A stretch of DNA of 64,000 bases from Microbotryomycetes sp. JL201 (lineage: Eukaryota; Basidiomycota; Microbotryomycetes): contig JAQYUZ010000025.1 in the NCBI GenBank assembly GCA_033819885.1, positions 1-64,000 on the forward strand, in the 5' to 3' direction. The number at the start of each line of letters is the position of its first letter. Positions within the stretch are counted from its first letter, which is position 1. The translations under genes were made by a program, and so were the position numbers. Positions 53,392 through 64,000 of this stretch are shown here, one piece after another. The notes below the pieces were generated by a model, which worked only from the letters and a program-made list of their open reading frames with translations, searched no databases and was not told the origin of the DNA.

Positions 53392-53869
53392 GATAGCGTC
53401 CGCGTCGTTTTGGCTGCACGTGACGCGACGACGATCAAGTGAAGCTGGCGAGCGATACTAAAATCATAAGTTACGAAACTACTTCAGCACATGAAGGATA
53501 AACAATGGTGGAGCTCCAATTTTTTTTTTGATGTAGACGTGTAGCATTCCTCGTAAATTTCGCATGACGTCGGAAGTGCCTCTCGAGAGCTTTTGACCGA
53601 GCCAAACGGTCATTCCGCGTTTTTGAAGTGGAGCGCCATGTTTGGGTGTGCAGAATGGCAAAACAGATGACCGCCAGATTGCCGGTTCTCCACAGTTCTG
53701 GCGCTCACTGCTCGTTTGGACTGCACCGTGAGTACGCTATACTCATACTTGTATGAAAGTGGCTCTCATTGACATCTTGTATCGGGCAGTCACTTGCGCA
53801 CACATACATCAGCGTGTCCTTCAGCTTTGATTAACTTAGGTTGTCACAACCGCGAACTCATTCTCTGCG
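53392..53869. promoter_or_regulatory. Divergent region of VMA12 and the acidic-protein gene
   Basis: 478 bp between starts. A poly-T run lies near 53520-53529. No gene seen. Confidence 0.4.
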
Positions 53870-54606
53870 ATGGCTGCTCTCGTTGACAAAGCAAGTCATA
53901 AGTACAGTCCGCTCGACTTGGAATTCCTTCACTAACGCTTCTGTCGTCTCATCACTAGGCACGCTCGTCCGTTCAAAAGCTGAAACCAGGTCAGTCAATA
54001 TTTCGCTAGCGCTCCATTCGCGAGTCGCGATCCTCCTCTTCCGCCAAAATAATAGCAATACCTATATCTCATCGGCTCAGGGAATCTCAAGTCGTCCAAC
54101 GACGAGTCTGGCACGCCACAGCAAACCGCCGAGCCTGAAGAAGATGAAATGATCTTGAATAACGGAGCTGGCGGTGTTGATGTTGCTGGTCAAGCTACTA
54201 AAGGTGGAGATTCGAGGTCCAACTCGTAAGTGCGATTGCTTGGCGTGTACGACTGCGACATTTTCCCCTCGACTTCAGACGCCGACTGAGTGGCTTCTTG
54301 CTCCTTTACTTTGGGTGCTCTCGTTTTCGGTAGCTGATCAAGCTCACTCACAGGCGCATCATTGACGATGCGGACGAAGAGACAGCTGATGTGAATGACA
54401 AGAAAGGTGGCGACGAGCTCGACGAAGAAGCCGTCGGCGGCGAAGATGGAGTCGACAGCGACGAGGAGCAGCGAGGCGGTCCAGAGCGAGCAGAGAGGGA
54501 AGAGGAAGAGGAAGATGAAGACGAAGACGGGCCCGTTGCGTCTGACGACGCCGAAGCCGAGGTTGATGAGAAAGACGAAGCTGCAGAGGCCAAGGAGGAG
54601 GATTGA
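53870..54606 (+). CDS. Acidic protein, function unknown
   Basis: Several short exons precede a long acidic one. The start MAALVDKA is spliced to STLVRSKAETR (donor gtcata, weak), then to SSNDESGTPQQTAEPEED and MILNNGAGGVDVAGQATKGG. The last exon reads RIIDDADEETADVNDKKGGD, DELDEEAVGGEDGVDSDEEQ and EREEEEEDEDEDGPVASDD, ending EAKEED. The 3' half is a single clear frame with very high Glu/Asp content, as in histone or nuclear-chaperone tails, but there is no folded domain to classify. The exact splicing between the first and third exon is uncertain: an acceptor at ctcaag gives the frame but is weak. Confidence 0.45.
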
Positions 54607-54787
54607 TATGTAGAGTGACTTGTGCTCAGTTTCGTATCTAAAGTACTGTATTTATCTCGGTTGTGCCACATGAGGTTGATTTGACGTCATTCGGCTTGGA
54701 GTTTCCCCCCACTTGCCTTTCAACCGCGTTTCAACCCGTTTTGAGCACTCAGACCCAACGAGTAGCATCCAGGACGAATCGACAGCC

Positions 54788-55939
54788 ATGTCTGTAGACA
54801 TCTCGTCGCCGCGCGAGCCGACGATCCGCGGTCGCCGCGTCCAGACGCCTCTCGAAGTGGCCCAATTCATCGAGGAAGTCATCAAACGACATATGAGATC
54901 CGCTCTTGGACCAGAAGATACTGCGCTCATGGAGCGGGCAAACAAAAAGCTGATGGTTCACGCGACGACTGGCTTGGCCATCGGGTCGATGGCAGGCACG
55001 TTGTTCGTATTCAGAGGGCGATGGTCTGCAGCCAAAAGAGTCCTTGGGATCAAGACGAGCGCGACGACGGGAACTGCAAGCGGAGGAGCCGGTGCGAGCC
55101 ACTCCAAATTCTATCCCTCGCTCGGCAGCGCTGGAGCTCAGCAAGCGGAGGCCCAAGGTGCAAACACGGTCACAAGCAATGCATCAAACAGGAGTAGATT
55201 GTGGTTCATGGCAAGAGGACTTGGTGCTGGCATGCTTGGCGCCATGATCGGGTCAGTGGCGACGCTGATGCATGTGGCGTCTGTCTTGTTGCGTTGCTGA
55301 CCACCCCAATCCATCTTGTTCAACAGGACACAGATTGGAGTCTGGTCAGGGACAAAGTCTGCTCAGCGCGTGATTGCCGAGTCTGGCAGGGAGAATGATA
55401 TCGCACGAAGCTTGACGAGTGCAGTGAGGGCAGCTGTGGCCGAAATCGAAGCGAATTCGACCGGACTCGAGGTCAAAAATCACGCGCTACTCAAGTCTGC
55501 CGCCAAGTACAGCGAGTTGGCGCCGGGAGGTGACTGGGGCGACTTGACAACCGACGATCCCGCTGCATTGGGCAATGGTGAGCCGTCCTTAACTAGCGTA
55601 TGCTTCCGGTAATTGCTTACAGACGCGTTCGCGACAGCTTCTCCTGTTGCACCTGCACCAAGTGTTTCCGGTGCTGACAAACCAAAGAGTCGGTGGGACG
55701 AGCTGAGACAATCCAACGCTACTCCACCCTCGTCCTGGGATGTTATCAGAGAGCGATCAGCCCGGGAAAACATTCCTCATCCATCGGTAAACCGGGGGGA
55801 CCATTCGGCCCGGTTCGAAGAAACAAATAAATCCGATTCGACGACTGATGAAGACCGCCGCAAGAAGTTTGACGAGTTGATGGAAAAGGAGAGAAGAGGG
55901 GGAGACGACAGATTCAGTCCTGATAGCAAGAGCAACTAG
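54788..55939 (+). CDS. Predicted two-TM protein with glycine-rich helices, unknown
   Basis: The start MSVDISSPREPTIRGRRVQT opens a soluble N-terminus with a long helix (LEVAQFIEEVIKRHM). Two Gly-rich hydrophobic segments follow: HATTGLAIGSMAGTLFVFRG and FMARGLGAGMLGAMIG continued by TQIGVWSGTKSA after an intron. GxxxG spacing suggests packed or oligomeric helices, as in mitochondrial or peroxisomal membrane proteins, but I cannot assign one. The tail is helical and polar with SRWDELRQSNATPPSSWDVI and DRRKKFDELMEKERRGGDD, a WDxLR repeat pattern. Two introns, both in frame. I recognise no named family. Confidence 0.6.
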
Positions 55940-56149
55940 ATTGTGCATGCAAGCTTTGTCCAACATTTTCTCCCTAAGTGATACGCTTGCGCCGAAAGCT
56001 CGCGCTCGGCGAAGCGGTTCTTGTTTACTTTTAGACGATCCGCACACTCATTCTCTCCTCGCTCAGACGTCATACAAGGCTCGAGTCTCTGATCCCTGCC
56101 ATTGTCTGGAGCTAGTCGTTCGTCTATATCGTGCACGAGCTCGTCAAAA

Positions 56150-58168
56150 ATGTCGTCGGCGCCTCGACGCGGCGCCGGACGCGGCACAGTGCGTCGAGCG
56201 GCATCGCAGGCCGACTCTGACCGATCCACGCCTGCTCCGAGCTTGTCACGAGTGTCTGCTGGCACTCCCGACACTTATGAGGGCGGGATGGACGAAGGTT
56301 CGGCGGCAGTTCAAGACGCGGATGAGGACGTCAAGCCTCAGCGGACAACACAGCGCGCGAGGATGATGCCAGCGACGAACTCACAGCAAAAGACTACGAG
56401 CAGGGTCGGAGGCATGCTCCAAAACTCAGAGTATGGCCGGCATGCGAGGGCGGGCCAGTCACCATCCGAAGCTGGACCGTCGGCTGCAAGCCAGACCACG
56501 GCAGCAACGGCGGCCAAGAAGCTTCAGTTCAAGCCGAACATGAGCAGGAGGAGACAAATCGTGCACGACGACGAGGACGAGTGAGCTTAGCCTGTTCCTG
56601 GGCCAGGAAAGCGCTCAGACTGACTCGTCTCCTCGATATCCATTACAGCGACGTCAAAATGGTCCGTCGACAAGAGACATCCTATAACTTTTGCCTTGCG
56701 CTGATCCGCCTTGTCCGTTTAACCTCAGGAGGATGACGCTGGCGTTTACAAAAGTCGGGATCGCAGACCTCGTGAACCGCGAGCTCAGCAAGAAATGATG
56801 GCCACCGGTCCAATGGCCCAGGGTCCGAGCGGAGCCCGTGAGTCGATGAGTTCTTGCGCCGTGCGCAACTCACTAGGACTAAAGCTTGAACTTCTTGGAC
56901 CCACAGCCCGACTGTTCGGTGGCAAACCCGTGCGAGGTCCAGAAGGTGGAGGAGTCATGCAAGCTTCGAGGGATGGCAAAATCAGCTCAAACTTTGGTGG
57001 CAGTACATCACACTACAACCCCGCAGACACGTCAGAATCCGATGACGAGGACGACGATGCGGCCGAGGCGCGCTGGCGGAGGGGCAGACCTCGAGAGTTG
57101 GACCGGATCGCAAAAGAAGACGAGATGGCACCCCTCGTGCTGCCAACTGACCCGACCGTCGCTAAAAAGGACAAGGACAGAAGGAAAGCTAAGAAGGAGG
57201 AGAAGGCGAAGAAGGAAGAGCAAAGCAAGGCTGAATGTCGGTTGCGACTACTGATCTCCCTAGACGAGACGAACTGACTTTGACGCTACTCTGGCGTTAC
57301 AGACGTCAAACCGGAACCTGAAGATGATGCGTCCACTGCATTGCTGTCTTCTGCCAACGCGACACCGGCCATTGAGCTTGAATCAAAGACGGGCAGCCTG
57401 ACGCTCGATTCAAAAGAGGCCAGCTTGGAGGTCGAAGACGATGACAAGCCCGTTGATCTAACTCAGGCGTTCGCTATCGTGAGGATCATGGGACGTTTCT
57501 CTCTTTCGCAATTGACACAGTTCTGCGCAGCCGGACGGACCAGATCCTTTGTACATTTTCCAGTTTCCTCGCAAATTCCCGAACCTGGTCGACAAGACCA
57601 CGCTCGATCTCGAAGCTGCAGACATCAAGCCTGAGAACGTTGACACGACTGTTGGCATGGCGTCGGCCCTTCGACGAGTGGCTCCAGACTGGGGCAGAAT
57701 GGGCAGTCGAGCGAGCAAGGCTGTGAGATGGCCTCCGGTCGAGGGACAAATAGGCAAGATGATCATAAGACGAAGTGGCAAGGTAACGCTGAAGATCAAC
57801 GGCGACCTCGAATACGAGGTGAGCGTTTGCGCAAATCTACAAGTGTCTCGGCGCTGGCGATGCGTGTCTGACCACAATATTTTCAGGTGTTGCCGGCCGC
57901 TCAGCCCACATTCTTGCAAGAAGTTACCGTTTTGAATCACGATCCATCCAACGAACCCAAACTGAGCACTGCAACAAATGGCGATGTCGACATGCGCGAC
58001 TCTCATTCTGAACCCAACAAGGCCATCATCGTTCTTGGTCAGACGAGCCGCAAATTTCTGGTTGTGCCTGACGTCGATGACTTGCTGGACAAGGTTGACC
58101 GGCAGGAAAAGGACGAACGGAAGAAGAGTGCGCTTGCAAAGTCGGTCAAAAAGGAAAGGAGGGCTTGA
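56150..58168 (+). CDS. RPC53: RNA polymerase III subunit Rpc53 (Rpc4)
   Basis: Forms the Rpc53/Rpc37 heterodimer of RNA polymerase III, involved in termination and reinitiation. The start is MSSAPRRGAGRGTVRRAASQ. The N-terminal half is basic and Gly/Arg/Ser-rich, then PRLFGGKPVRGPEGGGVMQA, a Lys/Glu helix (KDKDRRKAKKEEKAKKEE) and an acidic segment. The conserved C-terminal domain is clear: FQFPRKFPNLVDKTTLDLEA, VRWPPVEGQIGKMIIRRSGK with VTLKINGDLEYE, then VLPAAQPTFLQEVTVLNHDP, the family's VEGQIGKLxxxxSGK...FLQEV block. The end is VDDLLDKVDRQEKDERKKSA plus a basic tail. At least six introns. It converges on TAF10 with 118 bp between stops. Confidence 0.9.
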
Positions 58169-58286
58169 CAGCTTTTTGCAATTTCACACATGCATGTCGC
58201 ATGTTTCATCCATTTACGAGGTGTGATTTTGATACGCTTACAACACTTGAGCGAGAAACAAAGCAAAAGTCGACAACAACATGGGT

Positions 58287-59119
58287 TCAGAGATAGTAAG
58301 CCGAACGGGAGGCATCAACGCCGTACTCCTTCAACGCTGCGGACAGGTCCTCCATCGTGAGAACGGTTCGAGCGCGGTTCTGTAGAACAAGCTTAGTGTT
58401 CATGGTCTTGCATCAGCGCAAAGTTCTAGCCGCCTTACCTTTGACTTTGTCTGGCCGCCGTCCTTTTTAGACGAGGTGGAGGACCGGGCCCGAGCGTACT
58501 GGAATGCGTCGGATGCGATAGACGACACGAAGCGCTGTGTTGCCAATGCGAGCAGTCGTTTCCTGCAAGCGACGCAAAGATTCGTCAGTATCCAAAGTGG
58601 CGCTCAATCGCCAGCGCATGCGCGCACACTCTAACGTCATCCGTCTCGAACCCGGCGCGTTGAAGGTAAAAGTCTGTCACCTCGTCCGGAATCTGTGTTG
58701 CGTTTTGTCAGTATGCGTTCTCTGACGCGAGATATCTGGAGTAAGTCCAAACAACTGACGACCGGCTTCCATTCGTCCATCGACTCGAGCAGCTGGCTCA
58801 GTTCGAGGTCTCTTTTGTCTTGCTCAATCTCTTTTTTGCTCTTTTGTCGCTCTGGCAACGGCGGCAGGTCTGGGAAGTCTGACGCGGTCGCTGCGGCCGC
58901 CGCCAACACGGCCGGGTCCAAGTCCAAGTCCATGCCACTCAGAATCGAGTTGAAGCCTGCGCTGCTAGTATTGTTGTAGTTGACGTTGCCCGACGCGGAC
59001 GGCAAGTTGAACATGGCGGACGACGTTGGCGGCAGCGGCGCTTGCGATGTAGATGCACCGCTACTAGTGCTCGGCATGGCCCCGGCCTGAGATGAGTTGG
59101 AAAACGCCGACGGATTCAT
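58287..59119 (-). CDS. TAF10: TFIID/SAGA subunit Taf10
   Basis: Histone-fold protein shared by TFIID and SAGA. The start is MNPSAFSNSSQAGAMPSTSS, with about 85 residues of Ser/Ala/Asn/Pro low complexity and a Pro/Leu segment (FPDLPPLPERQKSKKEIEQD). The histone fold reads LSQLLESMDEWKPVIPDEV, TDFYLQRAGFETDD, RLLALATQRFVSSIASDAFQ, YARAR and RTRTVLTMEDLSAALKEYGV, ending ASRSAYYL, all characteristic of Taf10. A Lys/Gly-rich loop (SSTSSKKDGGQTKSK) separates the last two helices, as in the family. Four introns. Confidence 0.94.
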
Positions 59120-59581
59120 GCTGGTGCGGAGAGGGGGGGAGACGGGGCGTCACTGGCGTTGCGCGCTGAACCCACGAGCTGCTCGCACACATGACCTTGA
59201 AACTGGCAACAAAGTAGCCAGATGTATAGTCAAATACGTGCAAGAAAGCCGTCTTCCAGCTTCGCTCTCGTACCCAAATTGACCTGCAGTGTGGCCCCTG
59301 TTGCGCAGCTTGAATGGAGGAGTTTCTGCCTCGTTTGTCGGCGCGCTGCCTTTTGCCTTCGTGCGCCAAGAAAACTCACCAACCGTAAGTCGCGCCGCCA
59401 TTCGCCAAGCTTGTCGGTACTTTCATGCAACCATACGTGTCCGCCTCCGCTGGTACCCTGCAGATGCATGGGCGGGATCGGCACGGCGGCGGTTGGAAAT
59501 TTTCGACAGGGCCTGTTCCAGCCGTTTGCAGTCCACTGGCGCTGACCTTGTGCCTCCTCTTTCACTGTCTTTAGGACAACA
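59120..59581. promoter_or_regulatory. Divergent TAF10/RPL30 region with a probable RPL30 leader intron
   Basis: A strong donor (gtaagt at 59385-59390) and an acceptor with branch-like ctgac and pyrimidine tract (ag at 59573-59574) bracket 190 nt in the RPL30 leader. Splicing would leave GACAACA before the ATG. Leader introns are typical of fungal ribosomal-protein genes, and L30 autoregulates splicing of its own transcript in yeast; whether it does here is unknown. Confidence 0.45.
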
Positions 59582-59990
59582 ATGGCCCCCGCTGCTTCCA
59601 AGAAGAAGACAAAGTCGTCGTCTGACAACATCAACTCCAAGTTGGCGCTTGTCATCAAGTCGGGGTGCGTCTGCCATCTTTCGTCCACGGACACATCGCA
59701 TCTATGTCACTGACACACTTGTGTTTCATAGCAAGTACACCCTCGGCTACAAGTCGACTCTCAAGGCCATGCGCTCGGGCAAGTCCAAGCTTGTCTTGAT
59801 CTCTGGCAACTGCCCCCCTCTGCGCCGCTCCGAGCTCGAGTACTACGCCATGTTGTCCAAGACCCCCGTCCACTTGTACGCTGGCTCCAACGTTGCCCTC
59901 GGCACTGCTGCCGGAAAGCTCTTCCGCGTCGGCGTCATGTCGATCGAGTCGGCCGGTGACTCTGACCTCTTGACGGCCACCACCGCCTAA
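59582..59990 (+). CDS. RPL30: 60S ribosomal protein L30 (eL30)
   Basis: Cytosolic ribosomal protein of the L7Ae-like kink-turn binding fold. Start [20 protein letters not shown], intron after LALVIKSG, then [59 protein letters not shown] and [18 protein letters not shown]. Length (113 residues) and all family blocks are normal. Codon use is strongly biased (C-ending codons) compared with neighbours, as for a highly expressed gene. Confidence 0.97.
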
Positions 59991-60651
59991 ACGCGGTCAC
60001 ATCTCAAAAGGCGGCGACCGAGTCTCCCTCCTCGCCATCACTCTTTGGGCGTTCCTCTCAGGATGATCGTTCGTCGCGCAACTCGTCTCACGTCAACGTC
60101 AAGTTTTCTCCCGGACAACTGCGCGCACAACGCTTCTTGTGTGTACAACTGTTTCGTTTTCTTGGTCTTTGCGCGCTGGCGTGTTGTAACTATGGCGACG
60201 TCGTCTTGAAAACGCTCAGAGAAGGGTTTCACGCGGTGAACCTGGAGACCGTTTTCTGCTTGCTTTGGCTTCTTTGCGAATTTGCGTAACCTTTCTGCCG
60301 TGTACTCTTGTTTTGCGAATCCTTGCCGGTTTGCAGGTAAGTCCGTTGTCTTCCATCACCTATCTGGCCGGTTCGCCATCTTCGATGCGGGGGCACATTG
60401 GCTTTTTTTTTTCTTTCTTTTTTTCTTTTTTCTTGCTTGCAATGGCAGGGCTGAAAACCCTCATTACAAGCACATGATTTCGTTTGGGCAATTTTCGACT
60501 CATTGCCTAGAAGCAGCGAAGAAGAACAGTGTCTATATCAATGCACAAAAGAAAAAGGGCATCTATAAGAGGTTTATAAAATGTGTCTTGCGCGCACCCC
60601 GCATCAAAGCAGATTCGTCGCCAATGAACACAACAAGACCTGGATAGCAAT
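59991..60651. other. Convergent 3' region of RPL30 and SEC53
   Basis: Includes a long T-rich tract near 60405-60434. No supported gene. It probably holds the RPL30 3' UTR and terminator. Confidence 0.5.
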
Positions 60652-61886
60652 CTACAGCTTGAACAATTGCCTCAACTCGTTCATTGTGTCTTGGGGCGAA
60701 GTGACGCTGTGTCCGATTGTCCTGTCATCCGTATAAATTTCGTAATCGTTGCCACCTTGGTACGTCTTGTCACCAAAGAAGTGAATCTCTTTGAAACCTT
60801 CGTTAGCGATGTGCTTGAGAGCGTACGTCTTGTCCCATCCGGCGGGGCTGCAGAACGTGATTCGAAACCAGAGACGCAAATGTCGATCGCGCGCGTCAGT
60901 ATCGACATGTTCAAACAGAAGGGTCCATGAGAGCTACTGACAAGACGTCAAACGAGATTTGACCGCCGATCGAGTAGGTCAAACCATAGTCGGCGAATTC
61001 TTTCTTGAGCGCTTCGACAAACGCCGCTCGAACCTTGTGGACTTTGTCGTATTTCTCAAATTCGTCACGTTCTTGGACGCTATAATTGTGTGACCAAAGT
61101 CGACTGTCAGCCGGTCCATTGACAGACATTTCATCAAAGTCCTCACGAAGCGTTACGACCGATCGGCGAAACGCTGTGATTGTATTCGTTTGTCAGACGG
61201 TGACCAATAAATGTTGCAATCAGGCAGATCCAAGCTTACTTGATCATACCGTTCCTGAACTCGATGAACGTGCCACTGTCGAGAGCATCCTTTCATCAGA
61301 TACCCCTCAGAATGAGAGGAACAAAATGGGCGCTAACCGCTTGATCGGAATGTCCAAGTCTGCGACATAGTGCAAGACGAATCTGACGAGTTTCTTGTAC
61401 TTTTCCTCGCCAATCCATTTGATGAATGACTGGCTTTCGAGCGTCTGTCCGAGCTTGATGGCCGTCAAACCGTTCTCGGCAAAGCAGAAATCAAAGTCGT
61501 CCGTGACTGCGAGTTACGTCAATGCAACCGAGTCAGAGCTTGTTGATGAACGTGCATGAGATCCATCGAACAGTGGGCTGCTCGCATGCTAGCCGACACT
61601 CACTCTCTTGTCCGTTAATCGCGAGCTGTTCCGTGATCTTTGGCAAGTCTGACCCTCCGACAAAGCCAATGACGGCCTTTTGCCTGACTTGCTTGAGCAC
61701 TTCGAGCATCTCTGGCGCGGCAGATCGACGGGCGGGCGTCAGAGTGCCGTCGACGTCTGTGCATTGTCAAAAACCGCAAACTGCGGGTCAGACAGCCTGC
61801 GCAATCCGTCAAAGGGTGCTGCAACACTTGCCAAACAAGCAAATGACATCGCCTTGGGGGCGCTGGGCGAACGGGACGGGCGACAT
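60652..61886 (-). CDS. SEC53: Phosphomannomutase
   Basis: Converts mannose-6-phosphate to mannose-1-phosphate for GDP-mannose, dolichol-linked glycans and GPI anchors; cytosolic. The start [18 protein letters not shown] is joined through a GC-donor intron (61757-61831) to [20 protein letters not shown], so the catalytic DVDGT aspartates straddle the junction. Next are [64 protein letters not shown] and [10 protein letters not shown]. The last exon gives [40 protein letters not shown] and [10 protein letters not shown]. All motifs of eukaryotic PMM are in order. Six or so introns. It lies head-to-tail with ERG7 on the same strand. Confidence 0.94.
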
Positions 61887-62163
61887 TGTGGTTGAAAGAA
61901 AAGGCGCGCGTCGACGCGCCTCGCCGGACAACACGTGGCTGGCAACCAGGCGATATTGCACAGCATGACGTGGCATCATCAACTCGCATTTGCATAGCAC
62001 ACGTGTACATGTCGGATCGAAAGCAGCCGTGCTGCTCAACTTGACACGCTTTTCACTGGCACACTCCGCAGCATCTTGCAAACAAATACACACAGGCGTC
62101 TTGATAATCTCGAGCAAATAAGGAATGAGACGCACAGCAGGTAAGAGTCGACACAGTTCAAAT

Positions 62164-64000
62164 CTACCACCCATCTTTGCCAACATACTTCGCCGCCAGA
62201 CCGAGGGCCTTGATCGTGAACGCAAATTTCTGCTCAATTAGACCCAGGCGCTAGGTCAGCAAGCTATCCTTGAATGGTCAGCAGGGACAGGCGCACATAG
62301 TTGGGATCTGGATGCCCCGCAGGCGAAAGTGTAACGCAAGTCAGTTATGAAAACGGGTCAGTCAGGCCTTGGAGGCGCGAAAATCGCCACTCACAGCTAA
62401 TCGCCGCATTCTTGTTGAACACTGGCGGTGCCGCACGTCAGCATGAGATGGTCGCACTTCTGAGAGGTTGCGGAGGCTTACCGCCTTCGATGCATTCCTG
62501 GGCCCAGCTGCCGTCTTGGAGCTGTCTCGACATGATGAGCTTGCATCCGCGCCGGATCGGTTCCATGTTGGGGTATTTTGCCGTGATGAGCGTAATGACA
62601 GCTATCCAGAGTATTGTTTGCGTCAGGATGGATGCCCCACTTGAAGACCTAGATCTGCTCACCCCATGCAGTGTTGACAACCTGGCTCGTATCATTGTGG
62701 ACATATTGCTCCATCTCGCAAGACTAAATGGACAAAAGTCAGTGATTTGTATATCTGTGCCATCAAACCCATGACGTACTTTGTAGCTCTCGCCCCAACC
62801 TCCGTCGTCCATCTGCTTGCTCAACAAAAACTGACAGGCCTTTTGTACAGCGGTGGAATTGTCGTAGTGCTCGCCGGCAAGCGACAGAGATTCGATGGTA
62901 AACATCATGGCGTAAGTGAAGCACTTGACTCGAGTGGTGTTAGCTTCGCCCAGACCGCTCAACTGAACCAGCTCACGATGGCCCAGCTGCCGTACCAACT
63001 TCCATCGGGCCTTTGTTTCCGCTTGATGTATCGGATGCCACCACGCAAAGCCTTTTCAATGTCGTCCTTGCGATAGCCTGGATGTTGCTGCCTGAAAATG
63101 CTCAAAGCCGTGACGCCTAAGGACAGCACAATGAGCGCCTGACGCAGTGAGCAGCGTCCCTGACTGAGACCTACACGCAGTAGTGCACTCTGGATACGAG
63201 TATTCGATCATGATGTTTGCGAAAACCTGGCCGCTGGCGTGCTTCAGCCAATCATCGCTTCCGTCGCTCACTTCTGGGTGCTCACCTCGGCAGGGTTTAA
63301 AAGCTCAAGCAGCGGCGAACCTCGAATAAGCTCGTACGAGGCCCAGCCACCATCGGAGTTTATCATCGACAAGATGACGTCGACGGCATCAAACATTCTA
63401 TCTTCTGTAACTAGCTTGGGAAACCCGCTGCAACCTCGTCTGTCAACCCATTTTCTTGAAAGGAGGTCAATGGATGTACTTACGGCAAATTTTGCAACAT
63501 GATGACGCTCTTAAGCCCTTCCGAAGTACAATCACTGACAGTATATCCTTGTTCACGTGTCGAGAACGGCCAGGCCCCTTTCGTTTGGTGCCGGAAGGCT
63601 TCCTTGTACCACTTTGGGTTCTGCCTGATTTGAGCTCTGTCCAACCATTTGAGAGCCCGTTCGGCGCTTTCTTTGTTCTGAGGGAGTTGTGCGAGACCAC
63701 CTTCGACGATGGCTTGAGTGATGAATGCCGTATCCCACAACTGAGAGCCGTTCGTACCTGCAGAGCAGCCTCAGCCCTAGTATTAAGGTCAGGGTGAAAC
63801 CTGCTCCGCACCGGTCATCATCATTCCTTGCCGGCTCATCCACATGAAATCTCGAATTTTTTGCTTGTGTAGCGTGAAAGCCTCACTGTGAGGACCCTCC
63901 TCAATGAAACAGCAGCTACAGACAAAAAATTCAGGACAGTGTTTCGGGACTATGAGCGAAGCGCAACTTACATCATCTGTATCGCTTTAGATACCGGTCC
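62164..64000 (-). CDS. ERG7: Lanosterol synthase (oxidosqualene cyclase), N-terminus outside the window
   Basis: Cyclises 2,3-oxidosqualene to lanosterol for ergosterol; membrane-associated in the ER and lipid particles. Only the C-terminal part is present. Visible exons: [40 protein letters not shown] with the catalytic VSDCTxE (here Ser replaces the usual Ala), [90 protein letters not shown] (a QW-like repeat) and [17 protein letters not shown]. The last exons give [10 protein letters not shown] and [20 protein letters not shown] with W as the final residue. Many short introns. The start lies beyond position 64000. Confidence 0.93.

Noticed and set aside
1-64000. Transposons, retroelements or their ends
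   Set aside because: No reverse transcriptase, integrase, transposase, terminal repeat or target-site duplication pattern was seen in any frame.

Overview
This window is nuclear DNA from a fungus, most likely a basidiomycete. Almost every gene is cut by many short introns (mostly about 45 to 100 nt, GT or GC donors, CTGAC/CTAAC-like branch sites 10 to 25 nt before the acceptor). The genes are fungal housekeeping families, and CON7, Med5, an ODC, a G1 cyclin and a 'hoxa13-like' fungal family are present. I cannot name the species from sequence alone. I recognise about 31 protein genes, most to family level. I found no tRNA, rRNA, transposon or CRISPR array. One assembly gap (100 N) lies inside a repeated gene.

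Layout, left to right. 1-9958: partial allantoate-type MFS transporter (-), APC13-like (-), ARG1 (-), UTP7 (+), LAMTOR1/MEH1-like (-), VPS28 (+). 10074-18483: MRS2 (-), GCN4-type bZIP (+), RPN2 (+). 18630-32375: MED5 (-), ornithine decarboxylase (+), a small conserved fungal protein (-), a secreted basic protein (+), a large conserved fungal protein of unknown function (-), THR1 (+). 32376-36748: a gene-poor stretch with one weak small secreted candidate, then a G1 cyclin (+). 37371-51251: a run of minus-strand genes: RRP4, CON7-like zinc finger, a modular cysteine-rich secreted protein, a large 'hoxa13-like' protein, and a SET-domain protein. 51491-64000: RPB4 (+), VMA12 (-), an acidic protein (+), a membrane protein (+), RPC53 (+), TAF10 (-), RPL30 (+), SEC53 (-), partial ERG7 (-).

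The genes are not a pathway cluster. They cover transcription (RPB4, RPC53, TAF10, MED5, bZIP, CON7), RNA processing (UTP7, RRP4), protein turnover and cell cycle (RPN2, APC13, cyclin), trafficking and the vacuole (VPS28, LAMTOR1, VMA12), and metabolism (ARG1, THR1, ODC, SEC53, ERG7). Many sit in tight divergent or convergent pairs about 90 to 240 bp apart.

The most unusual content is splicing. Reading frames and conserved motifs require microexons of 3, 7, 9 and 20 nt. The 3-nt one supplies only the Asn of the invariant Gly-Met-Asn motif of MRS2. At least five introns need GC donors. The second notable item is the cysteine-rich secreted protein at 42802-45781, built from tandem modules joined only by phase-1 introns, with near-identical repeats that run into the assembly gap.
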